From assembly GCA_017459865.1 (NCBI GenBank), contig JAFUCD010000008.1, positions 62,001 to 126,000 on the forward strand: a stretch of 64,000 nt of DNA, written 5' to 3'. The position numbers and the translations under genes are program-made. The notes below the pieces were generated by a model, which was not told the DNA's origin, made no database searches, and saw only the letters and a list, made by a program, of their open reading frames with translations. The first letter of the stretch is position 1; each line of letters starts with the position of its first letter. The DNA comes from Oscillospiraceae bacterium (GTDB lineage: Bacteria; Bacillota_A; Clostridia; Oscillospirales; Oscillospiraceae). Below, piece by piece: positions 25,308 through 33,284 of this stretch.

Positions 25308-26300
25308 ATGAAACGTTGGATCGCGGGTATGATGGCGGCGCTGCTGGTTCTGGTGTGCGCCGCCTGCGAAAGCGAAAATGATACGAAGCAGCACATCACG
25401 CTCAGCGAGGTCACGCACTCGGTGTTCTACGCGCCGCAGTATGTGGCCATCGAGCTGGGGCTGTTCGACGACGCCGGGCTGGATGTGGAGCTCATCAACG
25501 GCGGCGGCGCGGATAAGGTCATGACCTCCGTCCTGACCGGGGAGGCGGACATCGGCTTTGCCGGACCGGAGGCGTCCATCTATGTGCTCAATCAGGGCAA
25601 GGAGGACGCGCCGGTCGTGTTCGCGCAGATGACCAAACGCGACGGCTCATTCCTCGTCGGGCGTGAGGACACGGCGTTCTCGTGGGATCTGCTGCGCGGC
25701 AAGACGATCATCGGCGGGCGCGCGGGCGGCGTGCCGGAGATGACGCTGGAGTATGTCATGCGCCAGAACGGCGTCGTTCCCGGCGAGGACGCCACGGTGG
25801 ACACGACCGTGCAGTTCAACATGATGGCAGGCGCGTTTACCGGCGGCAACGGGGACTTCGTGACGCTCTTTGAGCCGACCGCGACAGAGCTCGAGGCGGC
25901 GGGGCAGGGGTATATCCTCGCGTCCATCGGCGCGGAGAGCGGCGAGATCCCGTACACGGCGTATTTTGCCGCGCGCTCCTATCTCACGCAGCACGCGGAC
26001 GTCGTGCAGCAGTTCACGGACGCGATCGCGCAGGCGCTGGAGTATGTGCACACGCACACCGCCGCCGAGATCGCCGAAGTGATAGCGCCGCAGTTTCCCG
26101 ATACGTCCGTGGAAACGCTCACGACCGTCGTGCAGCGGTATCTGGACATCGACGCGTGGAACGCCACGCCCGTGATGGAGCAGGCCGCGCTGGAGCGGCT
26201 GGAGACCGTCATGGAGACCGCCGGTGTGCTCACGCACGACGAGTGGGTGGATTTTGAGACGCTGACCGACAACAGCTTCGCCGAGCGCGCGGCAAAATAA
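25308..26300 (+). CDS. ABC substrate-binding lipoprotein, NMT1/SsuA-like
   Basis: A 330-residue lipoprotein. The signal MKRWIAGMMAALLVLVCAAC ends in a lipobox with Cys20. The mature part opens with EVTHSVFYAPQYVAIELGLFDDAGLDVEL, characteristic of the NMT1/THI5-like and SsuA group that binds sulfonates, nitrate, taurine or thiamine precursors. No riboswitch or pathway neighbour settles the ligand. The ATG directly follows the permease TGA. A terminator lies 7 bases downstream. Confidence 0.9.
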   Translation: MKRWIAGMMAALLVLVCAACESENDTKQHITLSEVTHSVFYAPQYVAIELGLFDDAGLDVELINGGGADKVMTSVLTGEADIGFAGPEASIYVLNQGKEDAPVVFAQMTKRDGSFLVGREDTAFSWDLLRGKTIIGGRAGGVPEMTLEYVMRQNGVVPGEDATVDTTVQFNMMAGAFTGGNGDFVTLFEPTATELEAAGQGYILASIGAESGEIPYTAYFAARSYLTQHADVVQQFTDAIAQALEYVHTHTAAEIAEVIAPQFPDTSVETLTTVVQRYLDIDAWNATPVMEQAALERLETVMETAGVLTHDEWVDFETLTDNSFAERAAK

Positions 26301-26306
26301 CGGGAC

Positions 26307-26338
26307 CGAGCAGACTCAATTTTCGGGTCTGCTCGATT
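26307..26338 (+). terminator. Terminator after the ABC importer
   Basis: CGAGCAGAC pairs with GTCTGCTCG around an 11-base loop, followed by ATTTC, so the T run is short. Confidence 0.7.
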
Positions 26339-26485
26339 TCTTTGCAAAAGTGCGTCCGGAAATTATGCGGCAGAATTGACAAGTTGTGTACAGATATGAT
26401 ATCTTATATCCATATAATGTACACCGAATCCAGTTACATTCGGATCCGTACCGATCCCTGTCTTGAAGCATAAGGAAGTGATCCT

Positions 26486-27616
26486 ATGTATTGCAGAAAA
26501 TGCGGTACGCTCATCATCGAGGGCAGCTCGTTCTGCACCGAATGCGGCACAGCGGTGGTGATCAGACCGCCGGCGGAGCCGCCCCTGCCGTCGGCTGGAG
26601 CGGCTGCGGTCCCGGCGGCGGAAACGCCAGAGCCCGTTGCCCCGACGCCGGTCGAAGACGAAACGTCGTCAGTCGTGCCGGAGCCCGCTAACCCGCATCT
26701 GAAAATCAACGTCCCCGCGCCCGAAAACGCGGAAGCGACCGCCGGGGACAAGCCCGAGCCGGAGCCGGTCGGGGAGGCGCAGACGGATGCGCCCGCCAAC
26801 GATGGCCCTGAGACCGCCTCGGCGCCGGAGCCGGAGGAGGAGCCCGCGGCGGACGCCGCGCCCAAGCCCGGCGCGATCCCGGAGGGCACGACGATCACAG
26901 TCGAGGTCCCGGTCATCATCGTCACGGAGCCGAGACGCCCCGAACCCGCACCGAACACACCGTCGATGCCGGATTATTTCTCCGCCGCCGGGAACTTGGA
27001 CGGTAGCCCCATGGCGGCTGCTCCGCGACCGAGCGCGCCCCCAGCGTCGTCCTCGCCGAAGCTCAGCGGCACAGCGCGCCCTGCGGTTGCCGCACCCCGT
27101 CCGACAGCGGGCGCGCCTGCCGTGATCGATACCGGCGGGTATGTCGAGCCCACGGGGGCTAGACCCGTGGTACATTACACCGAGAACCCATATGTGTTCG
27201 GCGACACGGAGGAGGAGCTTGAGGAGGCGGAGTCGCGCCGCAATCTGGTGCTGTGGATCGTGGTCGGCGTGTTGGCGCTGGGCGTCATCGCGGCTGCGTG
27301 CGCGATCTTCTTCGTACCGGCGGTGCATGACGCGGTCTTCGGCGCGCCTGCGATCGAGCTGCGCGATGATACGCTGCAGCTTACGGTCGGCGAAAAGCGC
27401 GACCTGAACGACACGCTGGAGCTCGAGCACGTCGACGAGAACAAAATCGGCTGGAAGTCGTCTGATCCTGCGGTCGTGACCGTCAGAGACGGCAAGCTCG
27501 AGGCTGTCGCGCCCGGCGCCTGCGAGATCACGGTCTATTCCAAGCAGGACGAGGACCTCGCAGACACGATACAGGTGACGGTCACGGAGCCTGTCGTCCC
27601 GGAGGGCGGCGTCTGA
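26486..27616 (+). CDS. Zinc-ribbon, single-pass membrane protein with Ig-like domain
   Basis: A 376-residue protein. An N-terminal zinc ribbon (MYCRKCGTLIIEGSSFCTECG) is followed by about 220 residues rich in Pro, Ala and Glu, a membrane segment near residues 254-275 (LVLWIVVGVLALGVIAAACA), and a C-terminal domain resembling BIG2 (LRDDTLQLTVGEKRDLN, then WKSSDPAVVTVRDGKLEAVAPGACEITVYS). The ribbon should be cytosolic and the Ig-like domain outside. Function unknown. A possible TTGACA (26376-26381) precedes it, but with a poor -10. The related ribbon protein at 27674 follows 57 bases later. Confidence 0.82.
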   Translation: MYCRKCGTLIIEGSSFCTECGTAVVIRPPAEPPLPSAGAAAVPAAETPEPVAPTPVEDETSSVVPEPANPHLKINVPAPENAEATAGDKPEPEPVGEAQTDAPANDGPETASAPEPEEEPAADAAPKPGAIPEGTTITVEVPVIIVTEPRRPEPAPNTPSMPDYFSAAGNLDGSPMAAAPRPSAPPASSSPKLSGTARPAVAAPRPTAGAPAVIDTGGYVEPTGARPVVHYTENPYVFGDTEEELEEAESRRNLVLWIVVGVLALGVIAAACAIFFVPAVHDAVFGAPAIELRDDTLQLTVGEKRDLNDTLELEHVDENKIGWKSSDPAVVTVRDGKLEAVAPGACEITVYSKQDEDLADTIQVTVTEPVVPEGGV

Positions 27617-27673
27617 CCGCCGCCGCACAGGGATCTGAAAAAATGATTTTAACGGAAAGTGAGGATTACCACC

Positions 27674-28720
27674 ATGGGAGTTTTTGATGATTTCGGACGC
27701 AAGCTCTCTGACGCCGGAGAGAAGGTCATGCAGAAGACCACCGATGTCACCGATACGACGCGCCTGAACGCGCAGATCGCCGAAGAGGAAAAGCGGATGA
27801 ACGCCGCCTATACGCAGCTGGGGAGACTCTATTACGCACGCCACCGCGAGGCTCCGGAGCCGGAACTGGCGGAGACGGTGCACGCGATCATGCAGTCGGA
27901 AACGACGATCCTGAATTATCGCAGCCAGATCAGCGCGATCAAGGGCTTCCGCAAGTGTGCGCGCTGCGGCGCGGAAGTGGCACCCGGCAGCATGTTCTGC
28001 TCGTTCTGCGGGAACCCGATGCCGCCCGAGACACCTCCAGCAAAGGTGAACAGCTTTACCTGCGTCGCCTGCGGAACGGTCCTCGAGGAGGGCATGCGGT
28101 TCTGCATCAACTGCGGACGCCCCGTCGCGCCCGCCGCGCCCGCACCCGCAGCGCCCACGCCTCCGGAGCCGCAGGTCTATATCGCACCCGAACCGCCGGT
28201 CGATCCTGTGGTGTCCGCGCCGGAAGCGCCTGTGGTCTCGCCGGAGCCGCCGGTCTATCCGGAGGCCGAGGTCCCCGCGCCTCCGGTCGTCCCAGAGGCC
28301 GTTGTGCCGGAGCCGCCGGTGTATCCCGAGGCTGCCGTTCCCGCGGCGCCCGTAGTCCCGGAGGCCAGCGTTCCGGAGCCCTTCGCCGCGCCGGAGATCA
28401 TCCCCGAGGTGCCTGTCCCGGAAACGCCCGTGGCGGAGCCGGATATCGTGCCGGAGCCGGAAGCACCGGAGCTGCCCTTGGTGGAGGTCTCCGCGGAGGA
28501 AAGCGCCGTGGCTGACGCGGAGGTCGAGACCCCGCCGGTCGCCGAAGCGCCGGAGATGCCTGCCGAACCGGAGCAGCCTGCAGAGCCTGAACAGTCCGCC
28601 GCGCCCGTGGAGGCGCCGTTCGTGGACGTGTCCGCGCTGCCGCTGCGCTTCTGCCCGGCGTGCGGCGCGCCGACCGAGCCGGGGGATCTGTTCTGCATGA
28701 ACTGCGGCTCCAGACTCTGA
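27674..28720 (+). CDS. Zinc-ribbon protein with Pro-Glu-Val repeat region
   Basis: A 348-residue protein with an N-terminal predicted helical coiled coil (about residues 1-90), two zinc ribbons (CARCGAEVAPGSMFCSFCG and CVACGTVLEEGMRFCINCG), a low-complexity stretch of about 170 residues built from variations of PEPPVYPEA and PAPPVVPEA, and a third ribbon at the very C-terminus (CPACGAPTEPGDLFCMNCG). No membrane segment is apparent. ATG 27674 is chosen since the N-terminal MGVFDDFGRKLSDAGEKVM pattern is common in such proteins. Function unknown; it likely forms an operon with the previous gene. Confidence 0.82.
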   Translation: MGVFDDFGRKLSDAGEKVMQKTTDVTDTTRLNAQIAEEEKRMNAAYTQLGRLYYARHREAPEPELAETVHAIMQSETTILNYRSQISAIKGFRKCARCGAEVAPGSMFCSFCGNPMPPETPPAKVNSFTCVACGTVLEEGMRFCINCGRPVAPAAPAPAAPTPPEPQVYIAPEPPVDPVVSAPEAPVVSPEPPVYPEAEVPAPPVVPEAVVPEPPVYPEAAVPAAPVVPEASVPEPFAAPEIIPEVPVPETPVAEPDIVPEPEAPELPLVEVSAEESAVADAEVETPPVAEAPEMPAEPEQPAEPEQSAAPVEAPFVDVSALPLRFCPACGAPTEPGDLFCMNCGSRL

Positions 28721-28744
28721 TCCGCACACCGACGTATAAGATTA

Positions 28745-28781
28745 AAGGCTGTCTGATCACACATGTTTTTCAGACAGCCTT
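28745..28781 (+). terminator. Hairpin after the second zinc-ribbon gene
   Basis: AAGGCTGTCTG pairs perfectly with CAGACAGCCTT across a 15-base loop. The T run after it is poor, so its strength as a terminator is unsure. Confidence 0.6.
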
Positions 28782-28799
28782 CTGCGCGCTGAATACTAC

Positions 28800-28828
28800 T
28801 TGATTTTTTCAGCAGCGAAGCTTATAAT
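28800..28828 (+). promoter_or_regulatory. Promoter of tRNA-Ser
   Basis: TTGATT (28800-28805), 17 bases, TATAAT (28823-28828). The distance to the mature tRNA 5' end is about 57 bases. Confidence 0.75.
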
Positions 28829-28885
28829 ATTTTATATATTTGGAGGACAGCTTCTGCCGCAAGGGCGAAGGACTGTCGTTTTTGT

Positions 28886-28974
28886 GGAGCGTTACCGAAG
28901 CGGTCATAACGGGGCGGTCTTGAAAACCGTTAGGGTGCAAGCCCACGGGGGTTCGAATCCCTCACGCTCCGCCA
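28886..28974 (+). tRNA. tRNA-Ser (TGA)
   Basis: A class II tRNA with a long variable arm. Acceptor GGAGCGT/ACGCTCC, anticodon loop CTTGAAA giving TGA, T loop TTCGAAT, discriminator G and encoded CCA. Confidence 0.96.
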
Positions 28975-28986
28975 CCTGTGTTTTGG

Positions 28987-29012
28987 CCTCGCCCTTCGGG
29001 GCGAGGTTTTTT
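28987..29012 (+). terminator. Terminator after tRNA-Ser
   Basis: CCTCGCCC pairs with GGGCGAGG around a TTCG tetraloop, followed by six T residues. Confidence 0.93.
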
Positions 29013-29038
29013 GCAATGGAAAGGATGTGTTGAGATCC

Positions 29039-29476
29039 ATGCGTCGCAATCATGTTTTGTATGTTTGTCTGCTGCTTGCCGCGCTCATGCTCGTCGGCTG
29101 CACAGCGACGAAGGGGTCTGTGAAGGTGCGTCAGGGGAACGCTCTGTCCAAGACGGTGGAGCTTTCGACGCTTCAGACCCAGCCGGTCAAGGGCGTGTCG
29201 CAGGATGCCAACGGAGACAAGGTCGAGATCGATACCGTCGGCGTTCTGGTCAGTGATGTGCTGACGGCGGGAGACATCGATCCTTCCTGGATCGGCGACG
29301 TCTCGGTCGAGACCCGGGACAAGCAGACCGCCGAGGTGACCGGCTCAGAGCTGAACATGGCCGACAAGGCCTATCTGACGCCGGAGGATGACGGCACGTG
29401 GAGTCTCGTCATTCTCGGGGAATCGGACGGCTGTGTGCTGAAGGACGTGGTGTTTCTGCATGCCCAGAACATCTGA
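29039..29476 (+). CDS. Small lipoprotein of unknown function
   Basis: About 145 residues with a signal ending LLLAALMLVGC, a good lipobox. The remainder is polar, with no recognised domain. The start is uncertain: ATG 29039 has only a weak ribosome site, while in-frame TTG 29030 lies close after GGAAAGG and would add three residues. The gene overlaps the next by 17 bases. It is the first gene of a run that also encodes an unknown protein, a HAD nucleotidase and MgtC. No promoter was seen between it and tRNA-Ser, so it may depend on read-through. Confidence 0.75.
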   Translation: MRRNHVLYVCLLLAALMLVGCTATKGSVKVRQGNALSKTVELSTLQTQPVKGVSQDANGDKVEIDTVGVLVSDVLTAGDIDPSWIGDVSVETRDKQTAEVTGSELNMADKAYLTPEDDGTWSLVILGESDGCVLKDVVFLHAQNI

Positions 29477-30137
29477 TTTCGAACTCATCGTCAACGGCGC
29501 GGCCTATGCGGTCGGGCCGGGAGGCGCGCTTGTCGAAGCAGCGCCGCGGTTTGGCGGTATGATCCGCTTTGAGACCCGCGACGGCATGTTCTCGGCTGAC
29601 GCGCTCTGCGCCGCCGCCATGCTCCGCGCGCTGCGCGACGAGAGCAAAGATACCTGCGTCGTGTATGCCGAATGCAGCGGTCTGGATGCAGCGGTCCCGG
29701 TCGTGGTCAACCCGCCGCACAACAAAGCGACGGCGGCGCTGCCGGTCCCGGAGCTGGCGCGGCTTTCGGGCGAGGTCCTGTGCGTGACGTTCTGCGGCAC
29801 GGTCTGCGCGGTCGGAAAATCGGAGGCTGTGCTGACGTGCGAAAACGCGCGGCTCGCGGTCGTGCGGGACGATACCTGCGCCGCGATCCGGATCTGGAGG
29901 CGGGAGGCTGCCGAGGCTGATTGGAAACTCGTTTTTAGCGACGGGCTTGCTGCCGCATCCGCGGCGATCGACTGCGCCGAGGACCTGCGCGACGGTGTGC
30001 TGGAGCGCGGCGTCGGCATGCAGGGCGGCGATTCGGAAATCGGCATTTCCAAGCAGGAAGGCCGTCTGAAGGGCGTCGCCGTGTGCAGCACGGTGCTGCT
30101 CGGTGACGCGCATACTGACGAAGGCGCGCGCGTATGA
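29460..30137 (+). CDS. Hypothetical protein, 225 residues
   Basis: A soluble alpha/beta-looking protein opening MPRTSDFELIVNGAAYAVGPGG with no membrane segment and no motif I recognise. It overlaps the lipoprotein gene by 17 bases and the HAD gene by 4 bases (ATGA), so it is almost certainly translated as part of the operon. Codon use resembles its neighbours. The C-terminal part has SEIGISKQEGRLKGVAVCSTVLLG, without a known match. Confidence 0.78.
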   Translation: MPRTSDFELIVNGAAYAVGPGGALVEAAPRFGGMIRFETRDGMFSADALCAAAMLRALRDESKDTCVVYAECSGLDAAVPVVVNPPHNKATAALPVPELARLSGEVLCVTFCGTVCAVGKSEAVLTCENARLAVVRDDTCAAIRIWRREAAEADWKLVFSDGLAAASAAIDCAEDLRDGVLERGVGMQGGDSEIGISKQEGRLKGVAVCSTVLLGDAHTDEGARV

Positions 30138-30844
30138 TCCATACGGTATTGCTGGATCTGGACGACACGATCCTGGACTTTCACAAGGCTGAGGCGCTGG
30201 CGCTCTCGGACACCCTGCTTGCGTTGGGTATTGCGCCGGAGCCGGACCGTGTGCGGCTCTACAGCGAGATCAACGCCGCGCAATGGCGCCGACTCGAGGC
30301 GGGGGAGATCACGCGCGCAGAGGTGCTGACCTCGCGCTTTGCGCTCCTGTTTCAGGCGCTCGGGGTGGAGCGCTCGTGCGAGCTTGCCCAGCAGCTGTAT
30401 GAGGAACGTCTGTCGCAGGGACATTATTTCATCGACGGCGCGGTCGAGATGCTGCAGACGCTCTCGAAGAAGTATGCGCTCTTTTTGGTCTCAAACGGCA
30501 ACCTGCGCGTGCAGGAGGGACGGCTGAAAAGCGCCGCGATCAGCCAGTATTTTCAGGATATCTTCATTTCGGAGCGCATCGGCGCCGACAAGCCGAGCCG
30601 TGCGTTTTTCGACGCCTGCTTTGCGCGGATCCCGGGCCTTGACCGGTCCGGCTGCGTCATCGTCGGCGACAGTCTCACCTCGGACATCCGCGGCGGCATC
30701 AACGCCGGTATCCGGACGATCTGGTTCAACCCCGCGCGCAGACCGCCCGCGTTCGATGTGCATCCCGATCACGAGATCCACGCGCTGCACGAGCATGCGC
30801 CGCTGCTGCGTTCGTTGTGTGCACAGACAGAGAATGGAGAGTGA
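30134..30844 (+). CDS. HAD-family nucleotidase, YjjG-like
   Basis: A 236-residue phosphatase. Motif I LLDLDDTILDF supplies the nucleophilic and acid/base Asp, motif II is FLVSNGN, the Lys of motif III is in RIGADKPSRAFFD, and motif IV is CVIVGDSLTSDIRGG. The pattern and length match the YjjG/YfnB group that dephosphorylates (often non-canonical) pyrimidine nucleotides. Substrate is by family only. It is translationally coupled to the gene before it. Confidence 0.88.
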   Translation: MIHTVLLDLDDTILDFHKAEALALSDTLLALGIAPEPDRVRLYSEINAAQWRRLEAGEITRAEVLTSRFALLFQALGVERSCELAQQLYEERLSQGHYFIDGAVEMLQTLSKKYALFLVSNGNLRVQEGRLKSAAISQYFQDIFISERIGADKPSRAFFDACFARIPGLDRSGCVIVGDSLTSDIRGGINAGIRTIWFNPARRPPAFDVHPDHEIHALHEHAPLLRSLCAQTENGE

Positions 30845-30850
30845 CGATTC

Positions 30851-31564
30851 ATGAATTGGACATTGATGTCGATGCTGCCCTTTTTGCGCGAGCTCTCGCC
30901 GGTCACGCTGCTGATCCGCTTTCTCACGGCGTGTATCTGCGGCGGCGTCGTTGGCTACTCGCGCGGAAAATATCATCGTCCCGCCGGGATCCGCACGCAT
31001 GTGCTGGTGTGTCTCGGCGCGGCGTCCACGGTCATCATGTCGCAGTTTTGTATCGAGATCCTGAACGTACCCGGAGACACGATGCGCGTTCCGGCGCAGG
31101 TCGTGAGCGGCATCGGCTTTCTCGGCGCCGGCAGTATCATGAAAAACCACAACCACATCACGGGCCTCACAACTGCCGCCGGGCTCTGGGCGACCGCCGG
31201 GATGGGGCTCTGCTCCGGCGCGGGCTACATCGAATGCGCGCTGCTGATGTGTCTGATCATTTACATCGCGCTCGTCCCGCTGTATAAGCTCGACGCCATG
31301 CACGTCAAGACCACGCACGCGCTCATGGTGTATATGGAGCTCGCTCCGGATCTTCGGCTGAGCAGACTGATGAAAAGTCTCAGCGCGATCGGCATCCAGC
31401 TCAGCTCGATCGAGCCCTTCGGCTCCAGCGGAAAGGATTCCACAGGGTATCGTCTGGAGCTGGAGATGGTGGATCAGGACCTGGATTCCGAGCAGGCCAT
31501 GAAGGAGATCAGCGCTTTGGAGGAGGTGCTCTTCGTGCAGCACCTGTATGATCGCAGAAGTTAA
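30851..31564 (+). CDS. MgtC/SapB family membrane protein
   Basis: A 237-residue protein with four or five N-terminal membrane segments and a cytosolic C-terminal ACT-like domain. The segment LIRFLTACICGGVVGYSRGKYHRPAGIRTHVLVCLGAAS is the conserved MgtC start, and VSGIGFLGAGSIMKN and TTAAGLWATAGMGLCSG follow. Relatives affect magnesium and membrane potential homeostasis. It begins 6 bases after the HAD stop and ends the operon at a strong terminator. Confidence 0.92.
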   Translation: MNWTLMSMLPFLRELSPVTLLIRFLTACICGGVVGYSRGKYHRPAGIRTHVLVCLGAASTVIMSQFCIEILNVPGDTMRVPAQVVSGIGFLGAGSIMKNHNHITGLTTAAGLWATAGMGLCSGAGYIECALLMCLIIYIALVPLYKLDAMHVKTTHALMVYMELAPDLRLSRLMKSLSAIGIQLSSIEPFGSSGKDSTGYRLELEMVDQDLDSEQAMKEISALEEVLFVQHLYDRRS

Positions 31565-31571
31565 TAGGAAA

Positions 31572-31609
31572 GACTCGCACTGACGGATTCAGTCGGTGCG
31601 AGTCGTTTT
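31572..31609 (+). terminator. Terminator after the MgtC gene
   Basis: GACTCGCACTGAC pairs with GTCGGTGCGAGTC (one G-U pair) around seven bases, followed by GTTTTT. Confidence 0.92.
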
Positions 31610-31663
31610 TGCTGTATACAGTATAATCCGGATCCCGGAAGGGACACTATGGAGTAGACAGGA

Positions 31664-32485
31664 CTAGTCCAGCAGCAGTCCCCAGGACGCGTCCGGCGGA
31701 GGATCTTCTGTGCGGACGGCGGCGATCGCCTCGCCCGCCGGCTCCGGCACGCGCCAGACCGCACGCTCCGCTCCGAGCTGCCGCCGCAATGCCGCGGCGA
31801 CCGCATCCTCCGGCAGCGTGGGGGAGAATAGTTCCCGGATCACAACGGTCTGCTCCTGCACGTCGTAGGCGCAGCAGGCGTCGCCGACGGCGAAATACCC
31901 GCCGCCCTCCAGCTTCAAAAAGCGCTCCTGCAGGGCAAGGAACGCATCGCTCATCGCGATGTGCGGCGTGTGCAGCAGGGCGCGCTCGCGCAGCTCTCCG
32001 TACTCGGACGCGGTCAGCGCCATGGGCTCGGGCAGGTTCTCCGGCGAATCGGCAACGACCGTGCGTGCTGCGGACCTGCCGACCGGAACCGTCGACATCG
32101 TTTCGGCATACCAATGATACAGACCGGTGCTTGCCGGCTTCGTATACAGCAGGAGCCCGCGCTGCGCCGCAAGGCTAGCAAAATGCCGCATCAGCATACC
32201 GCCATAGCCCTGCCCGCGATGCTGCTTCGGCGTCGCGACGGCATAGACATAAGCCGCCGGCTGCACGCGCTCGCCGCTCAGAAACACGTTGCCGGGCAGC
32301 AGATAGGCGGAGGACAGGATCTCGCTGCCGCGGCACACGATCCAGCCGCAGGACATGGGCGGGAAGCAGTCGAAGAAATCCTCCACGAGCGCCGCCGGAT
32401 CTCCGAAGGTATCGATCCACAGCCGCTCCAGCGCCGGGATGTCTCCCGGATCGGGATGTGTGATGAGGATCGGGGCTTCATGCAT
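31664..32485 (-). CDS. GNAT-family N-acetyltransferase
   Basis: A 273-residue protein with an N-terminal GNAT fold. The acetyl-CoA loop is HRGQGYGGMLM near residue 95, preceded by the beta strand AAYVYAVATPKQ. The extra C-terminal 130 residues resemble the sterol-carrier-like half of Eis-type acetyltransferases by layout only. The substrate is unknown. Its ATG overlaps the end of the uracil-DNA glycosylase gene by 8 bases. Confidence 0.82.
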   Translation of the reverse strand: MHEAPILITHPDPGDIPALERLWIDTFGDPAALVEDFFDCFPPMSCGWIVCRGSEILSSAYLLPGNVFLSGERVQPAAYVYAVATPKQHRGQGYGGMLMRHFASLAAQRGLLLYTKPASTGLYHWYAETMSTVPVGRSAARTVVADSPENLPEPMALTASEYGELRERALLHTPHIAMSDAFLALQERFLKLEGGGYFAVGDACCAYDVQEQTVVIRELFSPTLPEDAVAAALRRQLGAERAVWRVPEPAGEAIAAVRTEDPPPDASWGLLLD

Positions 32486-33056
32486 CGCCGTACACCTCCG
32501 GACAGACGGCGCGGATCTGCTGCCGGAGCCCGCGCAGATCGGCAAAGGTCTCCGGGCGCTTGGACACGTCCCGCAGCAGCGCCGAGGGATGATAGAGCGC
32601 CGTGACCGCGCGACCGTTCACGGTGTACCACAGCCCATGCTCGCGCGTGATGCGAAAGTTCTCCCGGATCAGCTCCGAGGCCGCGATCCTGCCAAGACAG
32701 ACGATGATCGCCGGATCCACGAGCGCGATCTGTCTGCGCAGCCAGGGACTGCAGGCGGATTTTTCCTCCGGCTGCGGATCGCGGTTGCGCGGCGGGCGGC
32801 ACTTGACGATGTTCGCGATATAGACCTTTGAGCGGTCCAGATCGATCATCTCCAGCATGTCATCCAGCAGCTTGCCCGCGGGACCCACGAACGGAACGCC
32901 CTGCAGGTCCTCCTGCTCGCCGGGACCCTCGCCGATGAGCATGACGCGCGCCTGCTCGTTTCCGACGCCGAACACCAGATTGCGCCGCGTGTCACCGAGC
33001 GGACACTTTGCGCATTGCCCGCACGCCTTCTTCAGTTGTTCCCAGCTGTCTGCCAA
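32478..33056 (-). CDS. Uracil-DNA glycosylase, family 4 (Fe-S)
   Basis: A 192-residue base-excision repair enzyme. Motif GEGPGEQEDLQG activates the water, HPSALLRD is the C-terminal catalytic motif, and cysteines in CGQCAKC plus two later ones (SACSPW and VCLGR regions) fit the 4Fe-4S site of family 4 enzymes, although the VCLGR Cys may be buried. The start is a TTG at 33056, 8 bases after AAAGGAG, giving MADSWEQLKKAC; a 24-residue longer frame has no ribosome site. It heads a two-gene operon with the GNAT protein. Confidence 0.9.
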   Translation of the reverse strand: MADSWEQLKKACGQCAKCPLGDTRRNLVFGVGNEQARVMLIGEGPGEQEDLQGVPFVGPAGKLLDDMLEMIDLDRSKVYIANIVKCRPPRNRDPQPEEKSACSPWLRRQIALVDPAIIVCLGRIAASELIRENFRITREHGLWYTVNGRAVTALYHPSALLRDVSKRPETFADLRGLRQQIRAVCPEVYGDA

Positions 33057-33171
33057 GCCGATCGCTCCTTTCTGGTGGTAGGATCCGGTAAAATCGCAAA
33101 AATAAAACATATTTTGTTCATTTTCCATGAACCGGCGGCGTCAGAATACAGAAAAAATTTAAACTTTTTCA

Positions 33172-33200
33172 TTGTAATCGGCCGCTGAATGTATTATAAT
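33172..33200 (+). promoter_or_regulatory. Promoter of murC
   Basis: TTGTAA (33172-33177), 17 bases, TATAAT (33195-33200). The leader is about 78 bases. Confidence 0.7.
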
Positions 33201-33284
33201 ACGAAAACGTCTTATCGACAACTTTTTCTTTTTGATAGCTGATCATCCGCGAAAGTACAGGGAAACGGATAACGGAGTGGAAAT

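Noticed and set aside
23744..26300. Assigning the ABC importer to thiamine-precursor uptake
   Set aside because: The binding protein resembles THI5-like proteins, but there is no TPP riboswitch or thiamine gene beside it; the window's TPP riboswitch controls thiT instead.
28237..28440. Short DNA repeats that could suggest a CRISPR array
   Set aside because: They encode the Pro-Glu-Val repeats of the zinc-ribbon protein, stay in frame, vary in sequence and have no regular unique spacers.
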